Below are positions 8,407 to 18,497 of a stretch of DNA of 32,037 bases, piece by piece (position 1 is the stretch's first letter; each line of letters begins with the position of its first letter). This DNA comes from Bacteroides sp. (lineage in GTDB: Bacteria > Bacteroidota > Bacteroidia > Bacteroidales > Muribaculaceae): positions 1 through 32,037 of the forward strand of contig JAMPBC010000013.1 of the NCBI GenBank assembly GCA_023666905.1, read 5' to 3'. Under the pieces are notes generated by a model, which saw only the letters and a program-made list of their open reading frames with translations, was not told where the DNA came from and made no database searches. Made by a program: the position numbers and the translations under genes.

Positions 8407-9080
8407 AGAATCATATCTTGGCTCTGACGGTGCTTTTAGCATCCGGCGCATGCAGCGACTCCTCCTCCGACGGCCCCACCCTGAGCCTCTACACCAACAT
8501 TGTGACATTCAAATGCAATGACACCGGTAAAGCCGTGTTTGAATTTCAGGAGATAAACGACTCGCCCGTGGTGCGCCTTGAAACCATAGGAATGGTGAAC
8601 GAATCGCAAGCCCCTCCGGGCACACGTCTGCTCATGGCCTACTCGCTCCCTGAAGGCGTGGCCTACGGCACTGACTGCACCGACATTCAAGTGCGGGCGC
8701 TGCAAACAATTTTCACCGACACCGTTTCGGCACTCCCCTCGCCCATTGCCAAGCCCGCTCCAATCTACCTCATCACGCTCTACCGCACGGGCAATTATTT
8801 GAACTTCACCGCATCCATGCCCCACCTGCCTTCTCGCAAATATTTCATAACGGCAGAGCAGGAAAGTCTGGACACTGACACCGCACAGTTGTATCTTTCA
8901 ACACGCGTGCCGGAAGAGAAGCCCACGTTCAACAGCACGCAGACCGGTTCGGTGGACATTTCGCCCGTGTGGGACCTTACCGGTGTGAAAGCCGTGAAAG
9001 TCCACGTGAACAACACCAACAACGTTTACCGAACAAGTTTCATCTTCCCCAAACAGAACCAAACTACTACACAGAAATGA
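8403..9080 (+). CDS. NigD-like lipoprotein, first of three
   Basis: Predicted outer-membrane lipoprotein of 225 aa in the NigD-like family (N-terminal OB-like and C-terminal beta-sandwich domains; the name comes from the nigrescin locus of Prevotella nigrescens). The signal peptide ends in the lipobox SGAC with Cys17, followed by SDSSSD. It shares marks with the two following genes: GTRLLMAY near residue 73, YRTGNYLNF in the middle, and [11 protein letters not shown] near the C terminus. It overlaps lolD upstream and the next NigD gene downstream (ATGA both times), so all three products should be made together. The molecular role of the family is unknown. Confidence 0.85.
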   Translation: MKNHILALTVLLASGACSDSSSDGPTLSLYTNIVTFKCNDTGKAVFEFQEINDSPVVRLETIGMVNESQAPPGTRLLMAYSLPEGVAYGTDCTDIQVRALQTIFTDTVSALPSPIAKPAPIYLITLYRTGNYLNFTASMPHLPSRKYFITAEQESLDTDTAQLYLSTRVPEEKPTFNSTQTGSVDISPVWDLTGVKAVKVHVNNTNNVYRTSFIFPKQNQTTTQK

Positions 9081-9778
9081 ACAAGATAAACAAAATACTC
9101 CTTACAGCAACCGTGGCCGCAGCATCAGTGACACTGCCGGCATGCTCGGACAATGATGACAGCCACACCTATCTTTACGGACCGTTCGAAGAATTTGCCA
9201 ACATAGAATCAAACAGCGAATCGGCCGTAAATTTCCTTGTTTACGATGAAGAGGACAAAACCACCCTCACGCTTGAATGTTACCAGACAGAACTTGTGGA
9301 CCCGCAGGTGTATCCCACCGGCTCGAGAGTGCTCATCACCTACAACATTACGAGCGCCATCACATCGCCCAATCCCATGGTTGAGGCCATTCATCTGACC
9401 AACATCACCAAAGCGTACATGGCACCGATTGAAACCGCCCTACCCTCCGATTTCACCCCGGAAAACGTTCAGTTCACCCTTGTGGGCACCGAGCCTTACA
9501 AAACGGGCAACTACATTAACATGAAAGTATCGCTACCCGCAGCGCGCGAACGCTCATTCATCTGCGTTATGAAGAGCGAGGAAGGTGGAGTGCCAAGCCT
9601 GCAGCTGCTCACCTCGGTGATTCGCGAAGCCGATGCCGACTATGCCGGAAAGCGCGAAATATATCCCGTGTCCATTGACATATCGAACGTGTGGGACCAG
9701 ACAAACTCCAATACCCTCGACCTGATAATGAACACAACTAATTTCGGCAACGATTCAAAATTCAATTTCATGCGGTGA
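9077..9778 (+). CDS. NigD-like lipoprotein, second of three
   Basis: Paralogue of the preceding gene, 233 aa. The signal peptide ends in the lipobox LPAC with Cys23, followed by the acidic SDNDD. Shared family marks are GSRVLITYNI, YKTGNYINM and IDISNVWDQT. The start is the ATG at 9077, which overlaps the previous stop (ATGA); a longer frame from 8969 would lie inside the previous gene and lack a signal peptide. Predicted to be beta-rich and outer-membrane anchored. Function unknown; a tandem duplication with the flanking copies is inferred from shared motifs in the same order. Confidence 0.85.
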   Translation: MNKINKILLTATVAAASVTLPACSDNDDSHTYLYGPFEEFANIESNSESAVNFLVYDEEDKTTLTLECYQTELVDPQVYPTGSRVLITYNITSAITSPNPMVEAIHLTNITKAYMAPIETALPSDFTPENVQFTLVGTEPYKTGNYINMKVSLPAARERSFICVMKSEEGGVPSLQLLTSVIREADADYAGKREIYPVSIDISNVWDQTNSNTLDLIMNTTNFGNDSKFNFMR

Positions 9779-9812
9779 CACCGCAAACCATCTCTCTAAA
9801 AAATCTCTCTTA

Positions 9813-9834
9813 CAATTAAAAACCAATTAAAAAC
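9813..9834 (+). repeat. Two tandem copies of an 11-bp A-rich unit
   Basis: CAATTAAAAAC occurs twice head to tail in the 77-nt gap between the second and third NigD-like genes. A-rich leaders are normal for translation initiation in Bacteroidota, so this may simply be an untranslated leader. Confidence 0.4.
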
Positions 9835-9855
9835 CAAAACACAGTGAAAACAACA

Positions 9856-10530
9856 ATGAAACTACGCAACAGCCTCATGGCAATGTGCATGGCGCTGCTT
9901 GGCATCGGTCTCAGCTCATGCCTTGACGATAACAACGACACCCCTTCCACAGGCACCGGCACAGACATTGCCGTGCTCACCGGACTGAGCGACAACAGCG
10001 CCTCGTTTGTGGTGACCACCGTTGAAAACACCACCGTTAACCTCTATTGCAACGAGGCCGGACTGATTGACAAAGAGAAATTTCCCGTGGGCTCACGAGT
10101 GTTCATCACCTACAATCTGCTGTACGGTCAAAACACTAACCTGCCGGTGAAAATAACTCTGCTTTCAATCAAGCCGGTCACCGTGGTTAGCCTTGATGAA
10201 GCAACTTCGCCCGACGACATAGCCCTCAAATACTCGGCCTTCTCGATAGGCACCACCTACATTGCCGGTGACTACATCAACATCATTGCATCGCTTAACC
10301 GCAACGACAAACGCACCTGGCAGTGTTATCTCGACCCCGCTACCTCCTCCGGCGAAGAGGCCAACATTTACCTTGAGCTGAAAGATGAAGGCAAAACCGA
10401 AAGCATTGGCACCACCGAAATAGTGTCAATCAACATCGGCTCGCTGCGCGACAAGTACAAGCAGATTATAATGCATGCCAACACCAACAAAGGACCCGGC
10501 TACGAATACAAATATGTGGTAAACAATTAA
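9856..10530 (+). CDS. NigD-like lipoprotein, third of three
   Basis: Third paralogue, 224 aa from the ATG at 9856; an in-frame GTG at 9844 would add four residues. The signal peptide ends in LSSC with Cys22, followed by LDDNND. Family marks are GSRVFITYNL and YIAGDYINI. The C terminus (VSINIGSLRDKY) lacks the tryptophan of the VWD motif seen in the other two copies, so it is the most diverged. It is separated from the second copy by 77 nt of A-rich leader rather than by an overlap. Function unknown. Confidence 0.83.
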   Translation: MKLRNSLMAMCMALLGIGLSSCLDDNNDTPSTGTGTDIAVLTGLSDNSASFVVTTVENTTVNLYCNEAGLIDKEKFPVGSRVFITYNLLYGQNTNLPVKITLLSIKPVTVVSLDEATSPDDIALKYSAFSIGTTYIAGDYINIIASLNRNDKRTWQCYLDPATSSGEEANIYLELKDEGKTESIGTTEIVSINIGSLRDKYKQIIMHANTNKGPGYEYKYVVNN

Positions 10531-10570
10531 ATAATAAATTCAAATAACAAAACTAAAATCAGATACAGAC

Positions 10571-10915
10571 ATGGACAACAAGCCAAAAAACGAAAATCAG
10601 AATCAGATTCAAATCGAACTGTCGCCCGAAGTTGCCAAAGGACTTTACTCGAACCTTGCAATAATTTCCCACGGACCTTCGGAATTCTTCCTTGACTTTA
10701 TAAACCTTGCACCCAACATGCCTAAGGCCAACGTGCAGTCACGCGTTATAATGACTCCCGAAAATGCCAAGAATCTTATGTTCGCCCTCACCGAGAACAT
10801 CAAAAAGTATGAGGCAATGTTCGGCGAAATCAAACGCAAAATGCCCAAAAACAATCCCACACAAGGAAATCCCGGCGATCTTCCCAATCCCTTCATAATG
10901 GGAGGCAACGCCTGA
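10571..10915 (+). CDS. DUF3467 family protein
   Basis: Small soluble protein of 114 aa, recognised as DUF3467 from its core: [15 protein letters not shown], then [10 protein letters not shown], then [13 protein letters not shown]. No signal peptide or membrane segment. The tail after residue ~97 is Pro/Asn/Gly-rich and probably disordered. It lies 40 nt after the last NigD-like gene and 22 nt before cysS, in the same direction. The biochemical function of the family is unknown, and the neighbours do not settle it. Confidence 0.85.
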   Translation: MDNKPKNENQNQIQIELSPEVAKGLYSNLAIISHGPSEFFLDFINLAPNMPKANVQSRVIMTPENAKNLMFALTENIKKYEAMFGEIKRKMPKNNPTQGNPGDLPNPFIMGGNA

Positions 10916-10937
10916 CACACACTCACCTCCCCTGCAG

Positions 10938-12434
10938 ATGAAACCGAATAATCTGACCATTTACAACTCTCTCTCCCGCCAGAAAGAAACATTCAAGCCG
11001 GTTCACGAAGGCCGGGTTGGAATGTATGTGTGCGGCCCCACGGTGTACGGCGACGGACATCTGGGACACGCGCGCCCGGCCATAACCTTCGACGTTGTGT
11101 TCCGTTACCTCAACCACCTTGGTTACAAAGTGCGCTACGTGCGCAACATAACCGACGTGGGACACCTGGAGCACGATGCCGACGAAGGTGAGGATAAAAT
11201 TGCCAAAAAGGCGCGTCTGGAGCAGCTTGAGCCCATGGAAGTGGTTCAGTATTATCTCAACCGCTATCACCACGCCATGGAGCGCCTCAATGTGCTTCCG
11301 CCGTCCATCGAGCCCCACGCCTCGGGCCACATCATTGAGCAGATTGAATACATAAAATCCATTCTTGATGCAGGCTATGCCTACGAGAGCAACGGCTCGG
11401 TTTATTTTGACGTTCCAAAGTATAACGCCGACCACCATTACGGGAAGCTCTCCGGACGCAACATTGACGAGCTGCTCTCGGCAACCCGCTCGCTCGACGG
11501 ACAGCAAGAGAAGCGCAACCCGGCCGACTTCGCTCTTTGGAAAAAGGCTTCGCCGGAACACATTATGCGCTGGCCCTCGCCCTGGAGCGACGGATTCCCC
11601 GGCTGGCACCTTGAATGTTCCACCATGGGCGAGAAATACCTGGGCACACCCTTTGACATCCATGGCGGCGGAATGGACCTGAAGTTTCCGCACCACGAGT
11701 GTGAAATAGCGCAGTCTGTGGCTCACAACGGACATGATTCCGTGCGCTACTGGATGCACAACAACATGATAACCATCAACGGGCAAAAAATGGGCAAGTC
11801 ACTGGGCAATTTCATTACCCTCGACGAATTCTTCACCGGCAGCCACAAGCTACTGGAGCAGGCCTATTCGCCCATGACCATCCGTTTCTTCATCCTGCAA
11901 GCTCACTATCGCGGCACCGTGGACTTCAGCAACGAAGCGCTTCAAGGGGCCGAGAAAGCCCTTCAGCGCATGCTCGAAGGCTATCGCCGCCTGCAGAATC
12001 TGAAGCCTGCGGAGGGCACAGCCGACAACATTGACATTGCCTCGCTGCGCCGGAAATGCTACGATGCGCTTGACGATGACTTCAACACTCCGGTGCTCCT
12101 GTCGCACCTGTTCGAGGCCTGCTCCATTGTGAACAAAATCAACGATGGCAGCCTCAAGGCATCGCAGGCAGCGATTGATGAACTGAGAGAACTGTTCCAG
12201 ACATTCCTCATTGACATTCTTGGCATCAAAGCCGACCCGGCCGCAACGGAAAGCGCCGAAGGCGAAAATTCAATGAAGCCGTTTGAGGATGCTGTTGACC
12301 TTCTGCTTGAAATGCGGTCCGAAGCCAAGGCCCGAAAAGACTGGGCCACGAGCGACCTTATCCGCGACCGTCTTTCAGCCATTGGATTTGATGTGAAGGA
12401 CACCAAAAACGGATTTGAATGGAGTCTGAAGTAA
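10938..12434 (+). CDS. cysS: Cysteinyl-tRNA synthetase
   Basis: Class I aminoacyl-tRNA synthetase charging tRNA-Cys; 498 aa. The HIGH-type motif is HLGH at 41-44, preceded by CGPTVYGDG, which holds the first zinc-ligand cysteine. The central block [27 protein letters not shown] and the nearby HHECEIAQS supply further zinc ligands. The KMSKS loop reads KMGKS at 284-288, with Gly in place of the first Ser; from memory this is usual in Bacteroidales CysRS. The 3' end overlaps the EamA transporter gene by 16 nt. Confidence 0.97.
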   Translation: MKPNNLTIYNSLSRQKETFKPVHEGRVGMYVCGPTVYGDGHLGHARPAITFDVVFRYLNHLGYKVRYVRNITDVGHLEHDADEGEDKIAKKARLEQLEPMEVVQYYLNRYHHAMERLNVLPPSIEPHASGHIIEQIEYIKSILDAGYAYESNGSVYFDVPKYNADHHYGKLSGRNIDELLSATRSLDGQQEKRNPADFALWKKASPEHIMRWPSPWSDGFPGWHLECSTMGEKYLGTPFDIHGGGMDLKFPHHECEIAQSVAHNGHDSVRYWMHNNMITINGQKMGKSLGNFITLDEFFTGSHKLLEQAYSPMTIRFFILQAHYRGTVDFSNEALQGAEKALQRMLEGYRRLQNLKPAEGTADNIDIASLRRKCYDALDDDFNTPVLLSHLFEACSIVNKINDGSLKASQAAIDELRELFQTFLIDILGIKADPAATESAEGENSMKPFEDAVDLLLEMRSEAKARKDWATSDLIRDRLSAIGFDVKDTKNGFEWSLK

Positions 12435-13357
12435 CGCTTTCAGCCCCGCAGGCAGCATATCCCACAAAGAAGCAGGGCCATTTGGCTCTGCTTCTTGCCA
12501 ACGTGGCTTGGGGCGTGATGTCGCCCATATCCAAAAGCGTGCTGCTGCAGGGACAAATCACACCGCTCGCACTCTCGGCAATCCGTATAGGAGGGTCGGC
12601 GTTGCTTTTTTTGGCTCTCAGCCTGATTTTACCGGCCTCTGTTGCACCACGTGAGCGGATTGACCGCAGTGACTGGGGAAAGCTCCTGTTAGCCTCTATT
12701 TTAATGATAAGCGCCAATCAGGGACTGTTCATACTTGGCATAGGGTTCACCAACCCTATAGACTCGGCAGTGATGAGCTCCACCACTCCAATGCTCACCA
12801 TGCTGCTTGCCGCCATGGTGCTCGGATTTCCCGTTACACGCGCAAAACTTGGTGGTGTGGTGATTGGATTGGCCGGCGTGATTATGCTGGTTGGAGGTAA
12901 CGAATCGGGTGAAGCCACACCAAACCCCGTGTTGGGCGACTGCCTGTGCCTTGCCGCTCAAATATGTGCCGCAGTTTACTATGTGTGGCTGGCCGGTCTC
13001 ACAAAAAAATACGCTCCTTTCACACTGATGAAGTGGATGTTTTTCCTCTCGGCCGTTACTTACGTTCCATGTTGCGCCCCGGAACTTGTGAATGTGCCTT
13101 GGAGCGCCATAGGAGCCGACACATGGCTGGCTTTGGGATTCATCATTGTGTTTGCAACTTGCCTGAGTTATCTGGCACTTCCATTCTCGCAACGGGTGCT
13201 GAAGCCCACAGTTGTGAGCGTCTACAACTACCTGCAGCCGGTTCTTGCGGCCATAATGGCCGTTCTGCTCGGGGTAGGGGAGTTCGGATGGCTGAAATTT
13301 GCCGCCACTTGCCTGATTTTACTCGGCGTGTACTTTGTGAACCGCGGGTCACGCTGA
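12419..13357 (+). CDS. EamA/DMT-family transporter
   Basis: Inner-membrane drug/metabolite exporter family protein of 312 aa with about ten hydrophobic segments arranged as two EamA repeats. The first begins at [21 protein letters not shown], the second near [22 protein letters not shown]. The substrate cannot be read from the sequence; relatives export amino acids or other metabolites. The ATG at 12419 lies inside the cysS end (16-nt overlap), so it is probably cotranscribed with cysS. A small hairpin spans its stop codon. Confidence 0.9.
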   Translation: MESEVTLSAPQAAYPTKKQGHLALLLANVAWGVMSPISKSVLLQGQITPLALSAIRIGGSALLFLALSLILPASVAPRERIDRSDWGKLLLASILMISANQGLFILGIGFTNPIDSAVMSSTTPMLTMLLAAMVLGFPVTRAKLGGVVIGLAGVIMLVGGNESGEATPNPVLGDCLCLAAQICAAVYYVWLAGLTKKYAPFTLMKWMFFLSAVTYVPCCAPELVNVPWSAIGADTWLALGFIIVFATCLSYLALPFSQRVLKPTVVSVYNYLQPVLAAIMAVLLGVGEFGWLKFAATCLILLGVYFVNRGSR

Positions 13358-13368
13358 TTTTTATCAGC
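13353..13368 (+). terminator. Small hairpin spanning the EamA gene stop, possible weak terminator
   Basis: GCTGAT (13353-13358) and ATCAGC (13363-13368) pair around a TTTT loop. The stem is only 6 bp and no T-tract follows, so it may be a weak terminator or an mRNA end structure rather than a true intrinsic terminator. Confidence 0.3.
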
Positions 13369-13392
13369 TAAAATGAAATATTTCCGTTCGGT

Positions 13393-13425
13393 TTTGTTAT
13401 ATTTATTGATTATCATTAGATTCGT
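13393..13425 (+). promoter_or_regulatory. Candidate promoter of the ctp-mfd operon
   Basis: TTTG (13393-13396), a 20-nt spacer, then TAGATTCGT (13417-13425), one mismatch from TAnnTTTGY. Its position would start transcription about 20 nt before the ATG at 13451, supporting that start over the upstream in-frame ATG at 13373. Confidence 0.45.
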
Positions 13426-13450
13426 AACCGAATTCAACACCGTTTTCAAC

Positions 13451-15133
13451 ATGAAGAAACTTTTTTATGCCGCCCTGGGTGCTGTCGCGCTCTCATTGAT
13501 TGCCAACGCTGAAACACGCAGTCCCAAATCAGACATATACTCCAACTTGCAGATTTTCAATTCAGTGATGAAAGAACTGCAAAGCAACTACGTTGATACT
13601 ATCAACGTGGAGGAGGCAGTGCAGACAGCCATCGGAGCCATGCTCGACAAGCTTGACCCCTACACTGAGTATATGCCCCGCAAGGAGCAGGAGGAATTCC
13701 GCTCGCTCAACTCGGGCGAATATGGCGGCATAGGGTCATACATAATGGCCCGTAACGGCAACGTGTACATCTCGGGCCCGCACAAAGGCTCGCCAGCCGA
13801 CAGTGCAGGCCTCCGCTCCGGCGACCTGATAATGATGGTGGACACAACAACCACGCTTGGCATGACCACCGAACAGGTTTCGGCCCGCTTGAAGGGTCAG
13901 CGCGGAACTCCGGTAAAGGTAACCGTGAAACGCCCCTACGTCACCGACTCCATTATCACCGTGGAGATGGTGCGCGATAAAATCCAGATTCCGGCAGTGC
14001 CCTACTCCGGTATGGTGGCCGACGGCATTGGCTACATCCAGCTCTCGCAGTTCTCCGAGAAATCGGACACAGAGGTGCTTGACGCGCTGAACAAACTAAT
14101 GGAGCAGGGCAATCTGAAAGGGCTCATTTTCGACCTCCGCGAAAACGGCGGCGGATTACTTGAAAGCGCGGTGAAAATTCTCGGTTACTTTCTTCCCAAA
14201 GGCACCGAGGTGCTGAGAACCCGCGGCAAGGGCGTGATGGATGAACGTGTCTACAAAACCTCATCAAAACCGGTGGCACCCGACCTTCCACTTGTTATTT
14301 TGACCGACCAGGGCACAGCCTCGGCATCGGAAATCACCGCCGGTGCGCTTCAGGACCTTGACCGCGCCGTGATTATGGGCAGCCGTTCATTTGGCAAGGG
14401 ACTTGTGCAGTCAACCCGTGAAATACCATATGACGGACTGCTGAAAGTGACCGTGGCCCGCTACTACATACCCAGCGGCCGGTTGATTCAAGCCATTGAC
14501 TACTCGCACCGTAATCCTGACGGCACCGTTGCCCGTATTCCCGATTCACTCACCAACGTATTCACCACGGCCGGTGGCCGCACTGTGCGCGACGGCGGCG
14601 GCATTACCCCGGACATAAAGGTGGAATATCCCGAAATAAGCCGCATAACTTATAATGTGGTGCGCGACAACTGGGCATTTGACTATGCCAACAAATATGC
14701 AGCCACACACCCCACCCTGCCCCCGGCCGGCGAGTTTACCATGACCGACAGTATTTATGCCGACTTCAAGGCTTTCATTGATCCCGCGCGCTTCAACTAC
14801 GACAAGGTGTGCGAAACCATGCTGAAAAACCTCCGTGAAGCTGCTAAGATTGAAGGCTACATGAACGACAGTATCAGCAGTCAGATTGACCGCCTGGAGG
14901 CAATGATGAAACATCCGCTCGACAAGGACCTTGACACTCACCGCAAAAGCATAGAGCCTTACCTTGAGCGTGAAATAGTGAACCGATACTACTATCAGGC
15001 CGGAGAAGTGGAAAACTTCCTGCGCCATGACAACGCGGTGGACAGCGCCGTGAACCTGCTCAAAGATCCGGCACGCTACAAGGCATTGCTAAGTCCGGTT
15101 GCCGCTACAAAGAAGAGTAAGACCAAGAAGTGA
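13451..15133 (+). CDS. S41 C-terminal processing peptidase (CtpA/Prc family)
   Basis: Periplasmic serine protease with a Ser-Lys dyad that trims or degrades envelope proteins; 560 aa from the ATG at 13451. The signal peptide MKKLFYAALGAVALSLIANA is followed by an N-terminal helical region, a PDZ domain (YGGIGSYIMAR to about VTVKRP) and the S41 core. The predicted nucleophile is Ser291 in GTASASEIT and the general base Lys316 in FGKGLVQ; the 25-residue distance equals that in plant D1 protease. A longer frame from 13373 would add 26 residues ahead of the signal peptide and overlap the candidate promoter. The stop overlaps the mfd start (TGATG), so the two are coupled. Confidence 0.92.
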   Translation: MKKLFYAALGAVALSLIANAETRSPKSDIYSNLQIFNSVMKELQSNYVDTINVEEAVQTAIGAMLDKLDPYTEYMPRKEQEEFRSLNSGEYGGIGSYIMARNGNVYISGPHKGSPADSAGLRSGDLIMMVDTTTTLGMTTEQVSARLKGQRGTPVKVTVKRPYVTDSIITVEMVRDKIQIPAVPYSGMVADGIGYIQLSQFSEKSDTEVLDALNKLMEQGNLKGLIFDLRENGGGLLESAVKILGYFLPKGTEVLRTRGKGVMDERVYKTSSKPVAPDLPLVILTDQGTASASEITAGALQDLDRAVIMGSRSFGKGLVQSTREIPYDGLLKVTVARYYIPSGRLIQAIDYSHRNPDGTVARIPDSLTNVFTTAGGRTVRDGGGITPDIKVEYPEISRITYNVVRDNWAFDYANKYAATHPTLPPAGEFTMTDSIYADFKAFIDPARFNYDKVCETMLKNLREAAKIEGYMNDSISSQIDRLEAMMKHPLDKDLDTHRKSIEPYLEREIVNRYYYQAGEVENFLRHDNAVDSAVNLLKDPARYKALLSPVAATKKSKTKK

Positions 15134-18100
15134 TGACGCTTAAGGAAACAATAGCACCATTGAAGGGGAGTGCCCGGGGAAAAGCACTGGCGTCTGCCCT
15201 GAAATCAAAATCACAGATTATTTCCGTTTACAACCTTGCCGGAAGCTCGGCAGCGGTGATGCTGTCGTTACTGCCGCGCATGAAACAGCCCGTGGTGGTG
15301 ATTGGCGACTCGCTCGACGATGCCGGCTATCTTTACCATGACCTTTCGCGCCTGTTGGGCGAAGAAGCCGTGGCCATGCTCCCTTCGGGCTACAAAAGAC
15401 ACATTAAATACGGCCAACCCGACCCGCCATCACAGATTTTGCGCACCGAAGCGTTGACCCGTTGGTCCACCGACCCCGCGCTGCAGTTTGTGGTCACCTA
15501 CCCCGAAGCACTTGCCGAACGTGTGGCAGACCGCGACACCATCACGCGCCACACCCTCACACTTGACACCTCCCGGCCGGCCGACCTTACCGAAACCGTG
15601 GAGTGGCTGCGAAGCAATGGGTTCGTGGAGACGGACTATGTTTACGAACCGGGCCAATTTGCCGTTCGCGGCTCCATTCTGGACATTTTCGGCTATAGCC
15701 ATGAACTTCCCTTCAGAATTGACTTTTTCGGCGATGACATAGACTCCATGCGCACTTTCAACACCGAGACCCAGCTTTCGGAGCAGCACCTCGAGTCAAT
15801 TTCCATAACATCCAATGTGGCCTCACAAAGCCGCGGGTCGTCGCTGCTTGAATTCATCGATCCCTCTACCCTGCTTGCCGTGCGCGATGCCTCCTACACC
15901 CTTACACGCATAGTGGAGGTGACCTCAGAAACATTCTCACTGAGCGCGGCAGCCGCCTCGGAAGGGGACGCTGCAGCAATGAAACAGCTCATTGACGGAG
16001 AAGAGTTCCGGGAAAAATTCGGCTCATTTCGCCGGTTGAATTTCACATCGGCCGCAGCTGCCGAAACCGATGCAACCACCTCGATTGACTTCCGGTGCAC
16101 CCCTCAAGCACTCTATCACAAGAATTTTGACCTCATTGCCGAATCATTCGGTAAATTTCTCAGCCAGGGATATAAACTCTATATTCTGTCTGACAGCGAC
16201 AAGCAAATAGAGCGCATGCGGGCAATTTTTGCCGACCGTGGCGACAACATTTCCTTCACACCCGTCAATGCCACCCTCCACGAAGGTTTTGTGGACCATC
16301 AGGGCAAGGCGTGCTACTTTACGGACCATCAGATTTTTGATCGTTTCCACAAATACAACCTGAAAAGCGACCGCGCGCGCTCGGGCAAGCTGGCCATGTC
16401 GCTCAAGGAATTGAGCTCCATTGAGCCGGGCGACTATATTGTGCACGTGGACCACGGGGTGGGCCGGTTTGCGGGCCTGATGCGCACCAACGTTTCAGGG
16501 CGCACCCAGGAGATGATAAAGCTCACCTACGCCAACAACGACACCATTTTCGTGTCCATCCACTCGCTGCACAAACTTGCCAAATACCGCGGCAAAGAGG
16601 GTGTGGCGCCGAAAATAAACAAACTTGGCAGCGGAGCCTGGAACCGCATGAAAGAGCGCACCAAGTCGAAGCTCAAAGACATTGCGCGTGACTTGATAAA
16701 GCTCTACGCCGCCCGAAAAAACGAGAAGGGTTTTGCCTTTGCACCTGACAGCTACATGCAGCATGAGCTGGAGGCCTCGTTCATTTACGAAGACACGCCC
16801 GACCAGCTCACAGCCACCAAGGCCGTTAAAACCGACATGGAGAGCGACCGCCCTATGGACAGACTTATTTGCGGCGATGTGGGGTTCGGCAAGACTGAAA
16901 TAGCCATACGCGCCGCATTCAAAGCGGCTGCCGACAATAAGCAGACCGCCGTGCTGGTTCCCACCACAGTGCTTGCCTATCAGCATTTCCGCACATTCTC
17001 CGAGCGTCTGAAGGACTTCCCGGTACGTGTGGATTATCTTTCGCGAGCCCGCTCGGCAAAGGAAACCAAGGCAATTCTCTCAGACCTCGCCGAAGGAAAA
17101 ATCAACATCCTTGTGGGCACTCACAAGCTCATTGGTAAAACCGTTAAGTTCAAGGACTTGGGCTTGCTCGTGGTTGATGAGGAGCAGAAATTCGGAGTGG
17201 CGGTGAAAGAGCGCCTCAAGCAGCTGAAAACCAATGTTGACACACTCACAATGAGTGCCACTCCCATTCCCCGCACGCTGCAATTTTCGCTTATGGGAGC
17301 CCGCGACCTCTCCACCATTACCACCCCTCCGGCCAACCGCTACCCCATTATCACCACTGTGACCTCGCTGACGGACGACATGCTTGCCGAGGCCGTAAAC
17401 TTTGAAATGTCGCGCAACGGGCAGGTGTTCATGGTCAATAACCGCATAGAGGGATTGAACGAGCTGGAAGCCATGGTGCGCCGCCTGGTGCCCGACGCCC
17501 GCATCATTGTGGCCCACGGGCAAATGCCACCCGAGAAACTTGAGAAAGCTATACTTGACTTCACGAACCACGACTACGACATACTCCTCTCCACCACCAT
17601 TATTGAAAGCGGCGTGGACATGCCCAATGTCAACACCATCATAATAAACAACGCACAGAATTTCGGTTTGAGCGAGCTGCACCAGCTGCGCGGCCGCGTG
17701 GGGCGCAGTTCCCGCAAAGCGTTCTGCTACCTGACGGTTCCCCCCACCACTCCCCTATCCTCCACAGCGCGCCGGCGGCTTCAGGCCATTGAAAGTTTCT
17801 CGGAACTCGGCAGCGGAATCCACATTGCCATGCAGGACCTCGACATCCGTGGCGCCGGCAACCTGTTGGGTGCCGAACAGAGTGGATTCATTGCCGACCT
17901 TGGCTATGAAACATACCAGAAAATACTCAAGGAAGCCGTTACAGAGCTTCGCACCGAGGAGTTCGGCGACATGACTGAAGAGCTCGCCAAAACCAATGAC
18001 GATGCGGAATATGTGGCCGATTGCGTGATTGAAAGTGACATGGAACTGCTGCTCCCGGCCGATTATGTTCCACAGGAATCGGAACGCATATCGCTTTACC

Positions 18101-18477
18101 AGGAGCTTGATTCAATTGACCGCGAAAAGGATTTGCTCGAGTTCCGCGAGCGGCTTGTTGACCGCTTTGGTAAGATACCGCATGAAACGGCCGAGTTGCT
18201 CCGCATTCCGCGGCTGCGGCGCCTGGCACGCCGACTGGGCATTGAGAAGGTGGCGCTGAAGCAGGACAACATGTACGTTTATTTCGTTGACGACAACAAC
18301 GTGGCTTACTATCAGAGCCCCATGTTCGGAAAGCTCCTCCAGTATTTGCAACAGAACGCACGCCGCTGCCGCATCCGCGAAAAGAACGGACGACGTAGCT
18401 TTGCCATTTCACAGGTTTCCACCGTAGAGGAAGCTGTCCATATCCTGGACCAAGTGCTTGCTCTGCCAGGATTATAA
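15133..18477 (+). CDS. mfd: Transcription-repair coupling factor Mfd
   Basis: ATP-dependent DNA translocase that removes stalled RNA polymerase at lesions and recruits the UvrABC system; 1114 aa, within the family range. The N-terminal UvrB-like module spans roughly 1-350 (e.g. FGYSHELPFRIDFFGDDIDSM). The RNA-polymerase-interaction domain begins near 430 (PGDYIVHVDHGVGRF). The translocase has Walker A GDVGFGKTE at ~581, motif II DEEQKFGV near 682, and motif III MSATPIPRTL. The TRG region (DMPNVNTIIINNAQNFGLSE, then QLRGRVGRS) and the C-terminal D7 follow. The ATG at 15133 overlaps the protease stop by one base; an adjacent GTG at 15130 would add one residue. Confidence 0.97.
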   Translation: MTLKETIAPLKGSARGKALASALKSKSQIISVYNLAGSSAAVMLSLLPRMKQPVVVIGDSLDDAGYLYHDLSRLLGEEAVAMLPSGYKRHIKYGQPDPPSQILRTEALTRWSTDPALQFVVTYPEALAERVADRDTITRHTLTLDTSRPADLTETVEWLRSNGFVETDYVYEPGQFAVRGSILDIFGYSHELPFRIDFFGDDIDSMRTFNTETQLSEQHLESISITSNVASQSRGSSLLEFIDPSTLLAVRDASYTLTRIVEVTSETFSLSAAAASEGDAAAMKQLIDGEEFREKFGSFRRLNFTSAAAAETDATTSIDFRCTPQALYHKNFDLIAESFGKFLSQGYKLYILSDSDKQIERMRAIFADRGDNISFTPVNATLHEGFVDHQGKACYFTDHQIFDRFHKYNLKSDRARSGKLAMSLKELSSIEPGDYIVHVDHGVGRFAGLMRTNVSGRTQEMIKLTYANNDTIFVSIHSLHKLAKYRGKEGVAPKINKLGSGAWNRMKERTKSKLKDIARDLIKLYAARKNEKGFAFAPDSYMQHELEASFIYEDTPDQLTATKAVKTDMESDRPMDRLICGDVGFGKTEIAIRAAFKAAADNKQTAVLVPTTVLAYQHFRTFSERLKDFPVRVDYLSRARSAKETKAILSDLAEGKINILVGTHKLIGKTVKFKDLGLLVVDEEQKFGVAVKERLKQLKTNVDTLTMSATPIPRTLQFSLMGARDLSTITTPPANRYPIITTVTSLTDDMLAEAVNFEMSRNGQVFMVNNRIEGLNELEAMVRRLVPDARIIVAHGQMPPEKLEKAILDFTNHDYDILLSTTIIESGVDMPNVNTIIINNAQNFGLSELHQLRGRVGRSSRKAFCYLTVPPTTPLSSTARRRLQAIESFSELGSGIHIAMQDLDIRGAGNLLGAEQSGFIADLGYETYQKILKEAVTELRTEEFGDMTEELAKTNDDAEYVADCVIESDMELLLPADYVPQESERISLYQELDSIDREKDLLEFRERLVDRFGKIPHETAELLRIPRLRRLARRLGIEKVALKQDNMYVYFVDDNNVAYYQSPMFGKLLQYLQQNARRCRIREKNGRRSFAISQVSTVEEAVHILDQVLALPGL

Positions 18478-18497
18478 TGCCATTGTTATGTCCGAGT

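Noticed and set aside
8998..9011. Second parS-like match (GTCCACGTGAAC)
   Set aside because: It lies in a coding region and lacks the outer bases of the consensus (spacing differs), so it is likely chance.
10923..11786. 287-aa open frame on the minus strand
   Set aside because: It lies entirely antisense to cysS, which has all family motifs. The low-complexity His/Val-rich translation is typical of a shadow frame.
11787..11801. KMGKS in place of KMSKS in CysRS, as a possible defect
   Set aside because: As I recall, this form is usual in Bacteroidales CysRS, and the rest of the enzyme is intact.
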